Source of the DNA: JAGLWW01 sp964640225
GTDB taxonomy: Archaea; Aenigmatarchaeota; Aenigmatarchaeia; PWEA01; JAGHBM01
Length of the DNA stretch: 64,000 nt
Assembly: GCA_964640225.1 (NCBI GenBank)
Contig: CAZXFI010000002.1
Span: forward strand, 1-64,000
Reading direction: 5' to 3'
Part shown: in pieces, positions 24,485 through 31,322 of the stretch
Layout of the letters: the number at the start of each line of letters is the position of its first letter
How positions within the stretch are numbered: the stretch's first letter is position 1
Notes under the pieces: model-generated
Database searches by the model: none
The model's input: only the letters and a program-made list of their open reading frames with translations
What the model was told of the DNA's origin: nothing
Program-made: the position numbers and the translations under genes

Positions 24485-25655
24485 GCTTTCCCAGCCTCCT
24501 TATACCCTCTTCTATTCTTGATTCGTTTTCGTAGCTGAAGTTAAGCCTCATGGAATTGCGCCCCGAGCCGTCCACGCAGAAGGCGGCGCCGTGTACGTAA
24601 CATATCTTGTACTTCTTCACGGCATCCGCAAACATTTCCTTGGTGTCAATCTTATCCGGGACCGTGGCCCACAGAAACATGCCACCCTCAGGCTTTGTCC
24701 AGGTGCAGCCTCCGGGAAGGTACCTCTCCAGGGCGTCCAGCATGACATCCCGCCTCTTCCTGTATAATTTTCTTGTCTTGGGAAGCTGCCTATCCATCCA
24801 TCCCGATTCAATGTATTCGCTGGCCATGTACTGCGAGAAAACATTGGTGCAAAGGTCCGTTCCCTGTTTCGCAATCGTTATTTTCCTTGCCAGCTCTTTT
24901 TCCGCCACAATCCATCCCAGCCTGAACCCGGGCGCAAATATCTTTGAGAAGGAGCTTATGTACATGACAAGTCCCTGGCTGTCCAGGCTTTTTATGCTTT
25001 TCAAGGCCTTCCCTGAATACCTGAGTTCCGCGTAGGGGTCGTCCTCCATTACAGGTATGCTGTATTTTTCCGCGATTTCAGCCAGATGCTTTCTCCTTTT
25101 CCTGGACATTGACACGCCGGCGGGGTTGTGGAAATTCGGTATGGCGTAAATAAGCTTGACCCTTTCCCTTTTCTTGCCCATCTTCCTGAGTTTTTCTTCA
25201 AGTTCCCCTGTTTTCATGCCGTGCTGGTCCATTCCCACGGTCAGGAAGCGGGACTGGTAGTTCCGGAAACTGCATATACCGCCAAGGTAACTGGGAACCT
25301 CCAGGGCAACAAAGTCCCTGGGGTTGACGAATATCTTGGTCACGAGGTCCAGTGCCTCCTGGGCCCCGTTGGTCATTATAACGTTTTCCTTCCTGCACTT
25401 GACCCCGAATTTTTTCATTCTCTTGGCAAGCGTTTCCCTCGCTTCGTTAATCCCCTCCGTGGCTCCGTACTGAAGCGGGGAAGTGGAGTACTTCTTGAGA
25501 ATCTTGGAGCAAAGCTTCTTTATCCTGCTGACAGGAAAGGTCTTGGAGCTGGGCAGACCGCCCGCAAAGGAAATTATTTCCGGGTCCTTCCCCAGCTTGA
25601 GAAGCTCTCTTATTTCCGAGGCTCTCATGTCATCGGTCCTTTCTGCAAACCTCAT
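24462..25655 (-). CDS. PLP-dependent aminotransferase class I/II
   Basis: 397 residues, fold type I. The PLP lysine is in SSFSKIFAPGFRLGW; other landmarks are ISFAGGLPSSKTFP, the aspartate loop EDDPYAELRY, NFHNPAGVSMS and the C-terminal substrate Arg in SMRLNFSYE. It resembles archaeal aromatic or 2-aminoadipate (LysN-like) aminotransferases of the MocR-related group; exact specificity is open. The ATG follows the MgtC stop by five bases with GGAAGTGA as a shared ribosome binding site, so the two are cotranscribed. Confidence 0.87.
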   Translation of the reverse strand: MRFAERTDDMRASEIRELLKLGKDPEIISFAGGLPSSKTFPVSRIKKLCSKILKKYSTSPLQYGATEGINEARETLAKRMKKFGVKCRKENVIMTNGAQEALDLVTKIFVNPRDFVALEVPSYLGGICSFRNYQSRFLTVGMDQHGMKTGELEEKLRKMGKKRERVKLIYAIPNFHNPAGVSMSRKRRKHLAEIAEKYSIPVMEDDPYAELRYSGKALKSIKSLDSQGLVMYISSFSKIFAPGFRLGWIVAEKELARKITIAKQGTDLCTNVFSQYMASEYIESGWMDRQLPKTRKLYRKRRDVMLDALERYLPGGCTWTKPEGGMFLWATVPDKIDTKEMFADAVKKYKICYVHGAAFCVDGSGRNSMRLNFSYENESRIEEGIRRLGKLIRRKLS

Positions 25656-25660
25656 CGTTA

Positions 25661-26125
25661 TCACTTCCTTTTGCGGCCTTTAAAAATCTCAGCCTCCAGC
25701 TCTCGTTCCACCTTGCCAAATCTCAGTATAAAGAAAGACAAAAGAGCGGCCGCGGAAGAGAGAGCGTAGCCTCCCATTCCCGTAATCAGGCCTATCGCAG
25801 CCACAATCCAGAGGCTTGCGGCGGTCGTGACCCCGCTAACGTGGCCCCTGTTAGCTATAATCGCGCCGGCCCCTATGAATCCTATACCCGTGACTATTCC
25901 CGCGGCTATCCTTGAATAGTCCGCATTGAGAAGAACCGAGCCCTCTGGTACCATGTAGAAAGAGGCTATGGCGAAGAGGCAGGCCCCCATGGAAACAAGC
26001 GCGTGGGTTCTCAGCCCGGCTGGTTTTTTTGTTATTTCCCTCTCAAACCCCACAAGCGCGCCCAGAATTACCGAGAAAACAAGCCTTAAAAAAATTTCCA
26101 CCATCATGGGGTCCAGATTAGTCAT
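25661..26125 (-). CDS. MgtC/SapB-family membrane protein
   Basis: 154 residues with five hydrophobic segments and the MgtC core LGALVGFEREITKKPAGLRTHALVSMGACLF and GIGFIGAGAII...GLTTAASLW-like motif (here VSGVTTAASLWIVAAIG). MgtC proteins relate to magnesium stress and membrane energetics; the short form lacks the C-terminal ACT-like domain. The start MTNLDPMMVEIF was chosen because CTTTTTAAATC lies about 27 bases upstream (leaderless). It is followed by the aminotransferase. Confidence 0.87.
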   Translation of the reverse strand: MTNLDPMMVEIFLRLVFSVILGALVGFEREITKKPAGLRTHALVSMGACLFAIASFYMVPEGSVLLNADYSRIAAGIVTGIGFIGAGAIIANRGHVSGVTTAASLWIVAAIGLITGMGGYALSSAAALLSFFILRFGKVERELEAEIFKGRKRK

Positions 26126-26184
26126 GATAATAATAAAGAAGCGTGATTTAAAAAGATTTTTTGAACAGGAAACATCCACCGAAA

Positions 26185-26265
26185 GCTTTAAATAGTATTA
26201 TGAATATATATTCAATATTAGTAATGAATTCATATTCAAAAAGGTTCTTGAGACTGAAGTCTCAA
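26185..26265 (+). promoter_or_regulatory. Promoter, palindromic operators and leader hairpin of the ORP-like operon
   Basis: A TATA box (CTTTAAATAG, 26184-26193) is followed by the perfect palindrome TGAATATATATTCA (26201-26214) over the expected transcription start and by ATGAATTCAT (26224-26233). A leader hairpin TTGAGACT-GA-AGTCTCAA (26248-26265) comes next. The operators could bind the DUF134 protein encoded in the operon; this is inference. Confidence 0.55.
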
Positions 26266-26299
26266 ACTTTTTTGTAAAAACAAAAAAGAGGTGAAAAAA

Positions 26300-26599
26300 A
26301 TGCCAAGAGGAGACGAAACAGGCCCTGACGGGGCAGGCCCCATGACCGGAAGAGGAGCGGGCTACTGCGCTGGTTATGAGAGCCCTGGATTCACGAGGGG
26401 GGTGCCGGGAGGCGGTGCCGGTTTTGGCAGGGGCTTCGGAAGAGGCTTCAGGTTCAGGAGACTCTGGAGAGCGGCTCCCGCATACCCCGCGCAACCTCTG
26501 ACCAAAGAGGAGCAGAAAAAAGCGCTGGAGCAGGAAAGGAAGATAATAGAGGAAGAACTGAAGGCCGTTAACGAAAAAATAGAAGAGCTGAGCAAATGA
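26300..26599 (+). CDS. DUF5320 Gly-rich protein
   Basis: About 99 residues. The N-terminus MPRGDETGPDGAGPMTGRGAGYC is the DUF5320 signature; a Gly/Phe/Arg-rich middle (FGRGFGRGFRFRR) and a C-terminal coiled helix (KKALEQERKIIEEELKAVNEKIEEL) follow. These proteins commonly sit beside NifX-like and MinD ATPase genes in anaerobes, with unknown function. The ATG follows GAGGTGA at normal spacing. First gene of the operon; overlaps the permease gene by four bases. A second DUF5320 protein lies near the other end. Confidence 0.82.
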   Translation: MPRGDETGPDGAGPMTGRGAGYCAGYESPGFTRGVPGGGAGFGRGFGRGFRFRRLWRAAPAYPAQPLTKEEQKKALEQERKIIEEELKAVNEKIEELSK

Positions 26600-27012
26600 G
26601 CAGGCTGAAGGAAAGCATAACCAAATCGGCCATGGCTCTGTGGAACGTAACGCCCGTGCTGGCCGGAGTTGTTTTGCTTGTCGGCCTGGCCAACACCCTA
26701 ATTCCCAAATCCGCTTACTCATCGGTTTTCACCGGAAGTTTTTTGGACCCTGTAATAGGGGGAGCGCTGGGCAGCATTCTTGCCGGGAATCCGGCCACCA
26801 GTTACGTGCTGGGTGGGGAGTTCCTGGTACAGGGAGTCAGCCTTGTTGCTGTCACAGCCTTTCTGGTGGCTTGGGTGACCGTGGGCCTGGTTCAGCTGCC
26901 CGCAGAGTCAATAATCCTGGGAAGGAAGTTCGCCCTGACAAGAAACTTGCTAAGCTTCATTTTTTCCATAATGGTGGCCTTAACAACGGTCTTTTTGATG
27001 GGGTTTATATGA
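26596..27012 (+). CDS. DUF318-type permease, N-terminal half protein
   Basis: 138 residues, about four membrane helices, with GSILAGNPATSYVLGGEFLVQGVSLVAVTAFLVAWVTVG and QLPAESIILGRKFALTRN motifs. These match the first half of DUF318/COG0701 permeases (ArsP-like). The second half is encoded by the next gene, overlapping by ATGA. In many anaerobes these permeases are single polypeptides, so this is a split version. The substrate is unknown; thiolated metal or arsenic compounds are known for some relatives. Confidence 0.82.
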   Translation: MSRLKESITKSAMALWNVTPVLAGVVLLVGLANTLIPKSAYSSVFTGSFLDPVIGGALGSILAGNPATSYVLGGEFLVQGVSLVAVTAFLVAWVTVGLVQLPAESIILGRKFALTRNLLSFIFSIMVALTTVFLMGFI

Positions 27013-27518
27013 AGAAAAACAAAATTCCTGCTGCATGGTATTTTCTCGCAGTTGTTACTATTTTTTATATTTCTGTGTGGATTACTACACCGGGAGCGGT
27101 TCCTGTTGCCCTGGATTTCAGTCTGGGAATATTCTGGGGCATAATTCCTGTGTTCATATTCGTATTCCTTTTCATGATTCTTCTAAACCTTTACATAAAA
27201 CCCAAGTCCGTGGCCAGGCATCTGGGACAGGCATCCGGCTTCAAAAAATGGTTCTTTGCCGTGGTTGGAGGCATAATTTCCAGCGGGCCTGCATATATGT
27301 GGTATCCGGTGCTCAAGGAACTGAAGAAAAAGGGAGTAAATTACGGATTCATTGCCACCTTCCTCTACAACCGGGCCATCAAGCTGCCTTTAATCCCACT
27401 TGTAATATTTTATTTCGGACTCAAGTTTACCATAATACTAACCGTAATTATGATTTTATTTTCCGTTTTTCAGGGCGTTGTTATTGAAAAAATAATGGAA
27501 TTAAAGGATGAAAATTAA
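27009..27518 (+). CDS. DUF318-type permease, C-terminal half protein
   Basis: 169 residues with about five helices. The core GGIISSGPAYMWYPVLKELKKKGVNYGFIATFLYNRAIKLPLIPL is the second inverted repeat of DUF318 permeases. Its ATG overlaps the stop of the first half (ATGA), which suggests equal translation of both halves. An open frame extends upstream inside the first half gene but has no homology. Confidence 0.82.
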   Translation: MKKNKIPAAWYFLAVVTIFYISVWITTPGAVPVALDFSLGIFWGIIPVFIFVFLFMILLNLYIKPKSVARHLGQASGFKKWFFAVVGGIISSGPAYMWYPVLKELKKKGVNYGFIATFLYNRAIKLPLIPLVIFYFGLKFTIILTVIMILFSVFQGVVIEKIMELKDEN

Positions 27519-27545
27519 GGTTTATAAAAAAGAGGTGATGTTCAA

Positions 27546-28313
27546 ATGAAAATAGCAGTAAGCTCAAAAGGAAAGGAAATTGACAGCGGGTTAGACCCGA
27601 GATTCGGCAGATGCGCCTATTTCCTGGTCTTGGACAAGGACACCCTGGATTTTGAGGTTGTACCAAATGAAAGCGCGAACGCTTTTGGAGGGGCAGGAAT
27701 ACAGGCAGCTCAAAACCTGGCAAAAACAGGCGCCAAAGTTGTTCTTACCGGAAACATAGGTCCCAACGCCTTTCAGACACTAAAGGCGGGCGGAATAAAA
27801 GTCATTACAGGAATGGGAGGCACGGTAAGGGAGGCTGTTGAAAAATACAAAAAAGCGGGAGCAGAAGAGACGAAAGCGCCAACCGTGGGCAGCCACTTTG
27901 GGGCCAAGGGAAATGCAGAAAACCCGGGCAAAAAAAAATCACGGAAAGTCTGCATACCCACGGAAGGTGAAGGAGGATTGGAGGGCTTGGTTGGCGAGCA
28001 TTTCGGTAGGGTACCAACCTATACGATAGTGGACCTTGATACTAACGAAACAAAGGCTGTTCCTAACGTAAGCCACCATGCGGGCGGTCAAGGCTATCCC
28101 CCGGAAATTATGAAAAGAGAGGGAGTGAGTGTTATGTTATGCAAAGGGATAGGCATGCGGGCAATAGGAATGTTTGAGGAATTGGGAATAGAAGTATACA
28201 CAGGCGCAAAAGGAACTGTAAGCGATACGATTGAATCTTTCAAAAAAAGACTTTTGAAAAAAGCCGGCCGGGATGATGCGTGCATCAAACACGAATTCAG
28301 GGGCCTGGATTAA
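27546..28313 (+). CDS. Tandem NifX/NifB-C-type (dinitrogenase cofactor-like) protein
   Basis: 255 residues with two domains of the dinitrogenase iron-molybdenum cofactor fold. Domain 1 (1-105): MKIAVSSKGKEIDSGLDPRFGRC, TGNIGPNAFQTLKAGGIKV. Domain 2 (135-240): KVCIPTEGEGGLEGLVGEHFGRVPTYTIVD and CKGIGMRAIGMFEELGIEVYTG. Each is similar in size to ORP, which binds a Mo-Cu sulfide cluster in sulfate reducers, and to NifX. No nitrogenase genes are present. A GAGGTGA site precedes the start. It probably carries a metal-sulfur cluster serviced by the two ATPases downstream. Confidence 0.83.
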   Translation: MKIAVSSKGKEIDSGLDPRFGRCAYFLVLDKDTLDFEVVPNESANAFGGAGIQAAQNLAKTGAKVVLTGNIGPNAFQTLKAGGIKVITGMGGTVREAVEKYKKAGAEETKAPTVGSHFGAKGNAENPGKKKSRKVCIPTEGEGGLEGLVGEHFGRVPTYTIVDLDTNETKAVPNVSHHAGGQGYPPEIMKREGVSVMLCKGIGMRAIGMFEELGIEVYTGAKGTVSDTIESFKKRLLKKAGRDDACIKHEFRGLD

Positions 28314-28334
28314 AGATAAAAGAATGGTGATAAA

Positions 28335-29165
28335 ATGATTGTTTCAGTTGCAAGCGGGAAAGGAGGAACGGGAAAGACACTGATTGCAACTAACCTGGCC
28401 CTGAGTTTGAACAATTCACAGCTAATAGACTGCGACGTTGAAGAGCCAAACTCCAACATATTCGTAAAAGCGAAAATGGAAGAGATTGAGGAAGTAAAAA
28501 CAAGCGTCCCGGAAATAGACAAGGAAAAATGTGATTTTTGCGGAAAGTGCGCAGATTTCTGCGCATACAATGCCCTTGCTGTAGTTCCAAATGACATTCT
28601 TGTCTTTCCCGGGCTGTGCCACTCCTGCGGGGGCTGCGAGCTTGTCTGCCCGAAAGGCGCGATAAGCTGGAAAAAAAGGACCGTGGGAAAAATTGAGCAC
28701 GGTTTTTCAAAAGGTTTGGATTTCTATCAGGGAGTATTGAATGTGGGAGAAAACATGACAATCCCCGTAATAAAGGCCCTGAAAAGAAAAATTGACAAAA
28801 ACAAGGATGTTATTCTGGATTCCCCTCCGGGAACTTCCTGCCCTGTCATAGAAGCGGTTTCCGGCTCGGATTTTTGCATACTGGTGACCGAACCCACGCC
28901 CTTCGGACTTTACGACCTTAAGCTGGCCGTGGAGGTAGTGAGGCACCTTAAAATACCTTTCGGAGTGATTATCAACCGCGAGGGAATCGGGGATGAGGGA
29001 GTGGAATCGTACTGCAGGGAAGAGGGAATAGAGGTTCTTATGAAAATACCACAAAGCAAGGAAATTGCAGAGCTCTATTCCAGGGGGATTCCTTTCATGG
29101 ATGAAATGACGGAATGGAAAGACAAGTTTGTCAAAATTTTCAAAAGATTAGGGAAAGAGTTATGA
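28335..29165 (+). CDS. MinD-family ATPase with inserted ferredoxin domain, first copy
   Basis: 276 residues, COG1149. Deviant Walker A SGKGGTGKTLIATNLA; a two-[4Fe-4S] ferredoxin insert (CDFCGKCADFCAYNAL and CHSCGGCELVCPKGAI, about 60-110); and the switch DSPPGTSCPVIEAV. These proteins form pairs and are inferred to use ATP to load or move metal clusters. Located directly after the NifX-like gene and overlapping the second copy by ATGA. Confidence 0.88.
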   Translation: MIVSVASGKGGTGKTLIATNLALSLNNSQLIDCDVEEPNSNIFVKAKMEEIEEVKTSVPEIDKEKCDFCGKCADFCAYNALAVVPNDILVFPGLCHSCGGCELVCPKGAISWKKRTVGKIEHGFSKGLDFYQGVLNVGENMTIPVIKALKRKIDKNKDVILDSPPGTSCPVIEAVSGSDFCILVTEPTPFGLYDLKLAVEVVRHLKIPFGVIINREGIGDEGVESYCREEGIEVLMKIPQSKEIAELYSRGIPFMDEMTEWKDKFVKIFKRLGKEL

Positions 29166-30031
29166 AACAGCTTACAGTAATCAGCGGAAAAGGAGGCACG
29201 GGCAAGACCTCCGTTACGGCGGCCTTCGCCTCTCTCGCAAAAAATTCAGTTTTTTCAGACTGCGATGTGGATGCCGCCGACTTGCATCTTATACTTAAGC
29301 CCAAAATCAAAAAAACCATTGATTTTCACGGGCTGAAGATACCAGAAATAGACAAAGGAAAATGCATTCTTTGCGGCAAATGCCGTGAATATTGCAAGTT
29401 TGACGCAATTAGCGAGAAGATAGAAATAAAAAAAGACGCGTGCGAGGGCTGCGGGGTTTGCAAACACGTCTGTCCGGTCGGAGCGATTCAAATGGTGGAA
29501 AGGAATTCAGGCCACGCTTACATTTCCGACACGCGTTTTGGTCCCATGTCACACGCCAAACTGAACACGGCCGAAGAGGCATCAGGCAAGCTGGTCACGC
29601 TGGTCAGGGAAAATGCAAAAACCCTTGCAGAAGAAAAGGATTTGATTGTCATAGACGGCCCTCCTGGAATAGGATGCCCTGTTATAGCTTCAATAACCGG
29701 CGCGGACCTTTTGCTGGTCGTGACAGAACCCACTATTTCCGCAATTCATGATTTGGAAAGAATAATCGGGGTTGCAAAACATTTCGGCATTCCCGCGGTG
29801 GTTTGCATAAACAAGCACGATATAAACCCGGAGAACACGAAGAAAATAGAGATTTATTGCCGAAAAAACAAATTGGAAATCGTAGGAAAGCTTCCGTACG
29901 ACACAATCGTAACGGAGGCCATGATTCAGGGAAAAAACGTGATTGAATTTTCAAACGGGAATTTTTCAGATAAGGTCAGGGTCATGTGGGAGAAAATAGA
30001 AAATCTGCTGGGGGGCGAGAAAAATGCCTAG
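29162..30031 (+). CDS. MinD-family ATPase with inserted ferredoxin domain, second copy
   Basis: 289 residues, paralogue of the preceding gene. Walker A SGKGGTGKTSVTAAFA, ferredoxin motifs CILCGKCREYC and CEGCGVCKHVCPVGAIQ, switch DGPPGIGCPVIASI. The insert has eight Cys for two clusters, although the first group uses CREYCKFDAI rather than a classic CP. Paired MinD-ferredoxin ATPases are a hallmark of the orp gene group of Desulfovibrio. It overlaps the DUF134 gene by eight bases. Confidence 0.88.
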   Translation: MKQLTVISGKGGTGKTSVTAAFASLAKNSVFSDCDVDAADLHLILKPKIKKTIDFHGLKIPEIDKGKCILCGKCREYCKFDAISEKIEIKKDACEGCGVCKHVCPVGAIQMVERNSGHAYISDTRFGPMSHAKLNTAEEASGKLVTLVRENAKTLAEEKDLIVIDGPPGIGCPVIASITGADLLLVVTEPTISAIHDLERIIGVAKHFGIPAVVCINKHDINPENTKKIEIYCRKNKLEIVGKLPYDTIVTEAMIQGKNVIEFSNGNFSDKVRVMWEKIENLLGGEKNA

Positions 30032-30458
30032 GCCCAGGAGGTGCAGGAAAATAGGCTTTATGCCCGGCTTCACCCAGTTCGGCCCGAGCGGCATAGCAAA
30101 ACCCGAAGTTTCTGTGCTGACAATGGGAGAGTTTGAGTCAATAAGACTCAAAGACCACGAGGGAATGGACCAGTCCAAGGCGGCCAAAAAGATGAACGTC
30201 TCGCAGCCCACGTTCAACCGCATACTCAAGTCGGCCAGAAAGAAAATCGCGGATGCTCTGGTTTCAGGCAAACTTATAAAAATAGAAGGGGGTGAATACA
30301 AGATGGTTATGCCCAGGGGAAGAATGGGCGGTTTCGGCGCAGGCCCTTCCGGGGATTGCTTGTGCCCGAAGTGCGGTTTCAGGAGCGCCCACCAGAGAGG
30401 CGTTCCCTGCTACAACCAGAAATGCCCGAAGTGCGGCAGCGTGATGACGCGCGGGTAG
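30024..30458 (+). CDS. DUF134 DNA-binding protein with C-terminal zinc ribbon
   Basis: 144 residues. The N-terminal MPRPRRCRKIGFMPGFTQFGPSG and sigma-70 region 4-like helix-turn-helix (EFESIRLKDHEGMDQSKAAKKMNVSQPTFNRILKSARKKIADAL) are diagnostic of DUF134 (PF02001). The tail has CPKCGF...CYNQKCPKCG, a zinc ribbon. Likely the operon regulator. The palindromes near the operon promoter are candidate sites. Confidence 0.87.
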   Translation: MPRPRRCRKIGFMPGFTQFGPSGIAKPEVSVLTMGEFESIRLKDHEGMDQSKAAKKMNVSQPTFNRILKSARKKIADALVSGKLIKIEGGEYKMVMPRGRMGGFGAGPSGDCLCPKCGFRSAHQRGVPCYNQKCPKCGSVMTRG

Positions 30459-30492
30459 AGAAGTACAAAAGTATAAATAAGGAGGTGAAAAC

Positions 30493-30699
30493 ATGCCAGG
30501 CGGAGACAGGACAGGCCCTGAAGGAAGAGGTTCCAAGACAGGAAGGGCCCTTGGTTACTGCACGGGAAACGACGAGCCGGGTTATGCCAGCAACCTTCCC
30601 GGGATGGGAATGGGCAGAGGCCCGAGGAACGGAGACGGTCCCGGACGCGGAAGAGGGTTCGGCCCCGGAAGAGGCCGGGGAAGAGGATACAGAAGGTAG
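30493..30699 (+). CDS. DUF5320 Gly/Arg-rich small protein
   Basis: 68 residues starting MPGGDRTGPEGRGSKTGRALGYC, the DUF5320 signature, followed by a Gly-Arg-Met-rich tail with GRGRGFGPGRGRGRGY. It lacks the coiled helix found in the operon's first DUF5320 protein. A strong ribosome binding site, AGGAGGTGA, precedes it. Function unknown; RGG-like tails can bind nucleic acid. Confidence 0.78.
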   Translation: MPGGDRTGPEGRGSKTGRALGYCTGNDEPGYASNLPGMGMGRGPRNGDGPGRGRGFGPGRGRGRGYRR

Positions 30700-30722
30700 A
30701 ATTTTTGACAGAGGAACTTTGA

Positions 30723-31130
30723 ATGGAAAGAGAAGAATTGGTAAGGCAATTTCTGGACAAAAGTAATATTTTTGCGGTTGTCGGAGCCTCTAAAAATCCG
30801 GAAAAATACGGGCATAAAGTTTACAAGGACCTGAAGGAATCGGGCTACCGTGTTTACCCGATAAACCCCAACACGGACAAAGTCCTCGGGGAAAGGTGCT
30901 ACCCCTCCCTGAAAGACTTGCCCGAAAAGCCCGATGTAGTTGATATGGTGGTAAAGCCAGAGGTAACGGAAAAAATAGCAAAGGAATGCAAAAGCTTGGG
31001 AATAAACAAAGTCTGGTTTCAGCCAGGGTCGGAATCCCGGAAAGCCATAGAATTTTGCAAGGAAAACGGAATCCGGGTTCTGCACGGGATATGCGTGATA
31101 GTCAAAAGGGCAGAGTCGGAGAAGAAGTGA
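30723..31130 (+). CDS. CoA-binding domain protein (COG1832)
   Basis: 135 residues with a Rossmann-like CoA-binding fold: FAVVGASKNPEKYGHKVYKDLKESGYRVYPINPN, the KPDVVDMVVKPE strand-loop and GINKVWFQPGSESRKAIEFC. It is a stand-alone relative of the succinyl-CoA synthetase alpha-subunit domain. Physiological roles of this family are poorly defined. Last gene of the ORP-like operon, 23 bases after the DUF5320 gene. Confidence 0.87.
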   Translation: MEREELVRQFLDKSNIFAVVGASKNPEKYGHKVYKDLKESGYRVYPINPNTDKVLGERCYPSLKDLPEKPDVVDMVVKPEVTEKIAKECKSLGINKVWFQPGSESRKAIEFCKENGIRVLHGICVIVKRAESEKK

Positions 31131-31322
31131 AAAATTCACCACCATTTAAGTATTATATTTTACCGCATACATGTCTTTATAAAGTATTTTAACTAGTTTT
31201 TCAACAGAGCTACAGTACCGCATTCAGTGATTTACATGATGGAAATTTTCTTGAGTTTTGGAATATGTTTTAATTTCCTTTAGTCTTTAGAATTATTTCT
31301 GTAGCCATATAAGGTATTTGAA
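31131..31322 (+). promoter_or_regulatory. Intergenic promoter region before nrdD
   Basis: 192 bases, AT-rich. CTTTATAAAG near 31174-31183 and CATATAAGG near 31305-31313 are TATA-like; the latter is too close to the ATG for a leaderless start, so the former or an intermediate element is more likely used. I see no clear repeat pair or structured RNA here. Confidence 0.35.

Noticed and set aside
27546..30031. Nitrogenase cofactor assembly locus
   Set aside because: NifX-like domains are present but no nifHDK, nifB radical SAM domain or nifEN genes are seen; the gene set fits the ORP type better.
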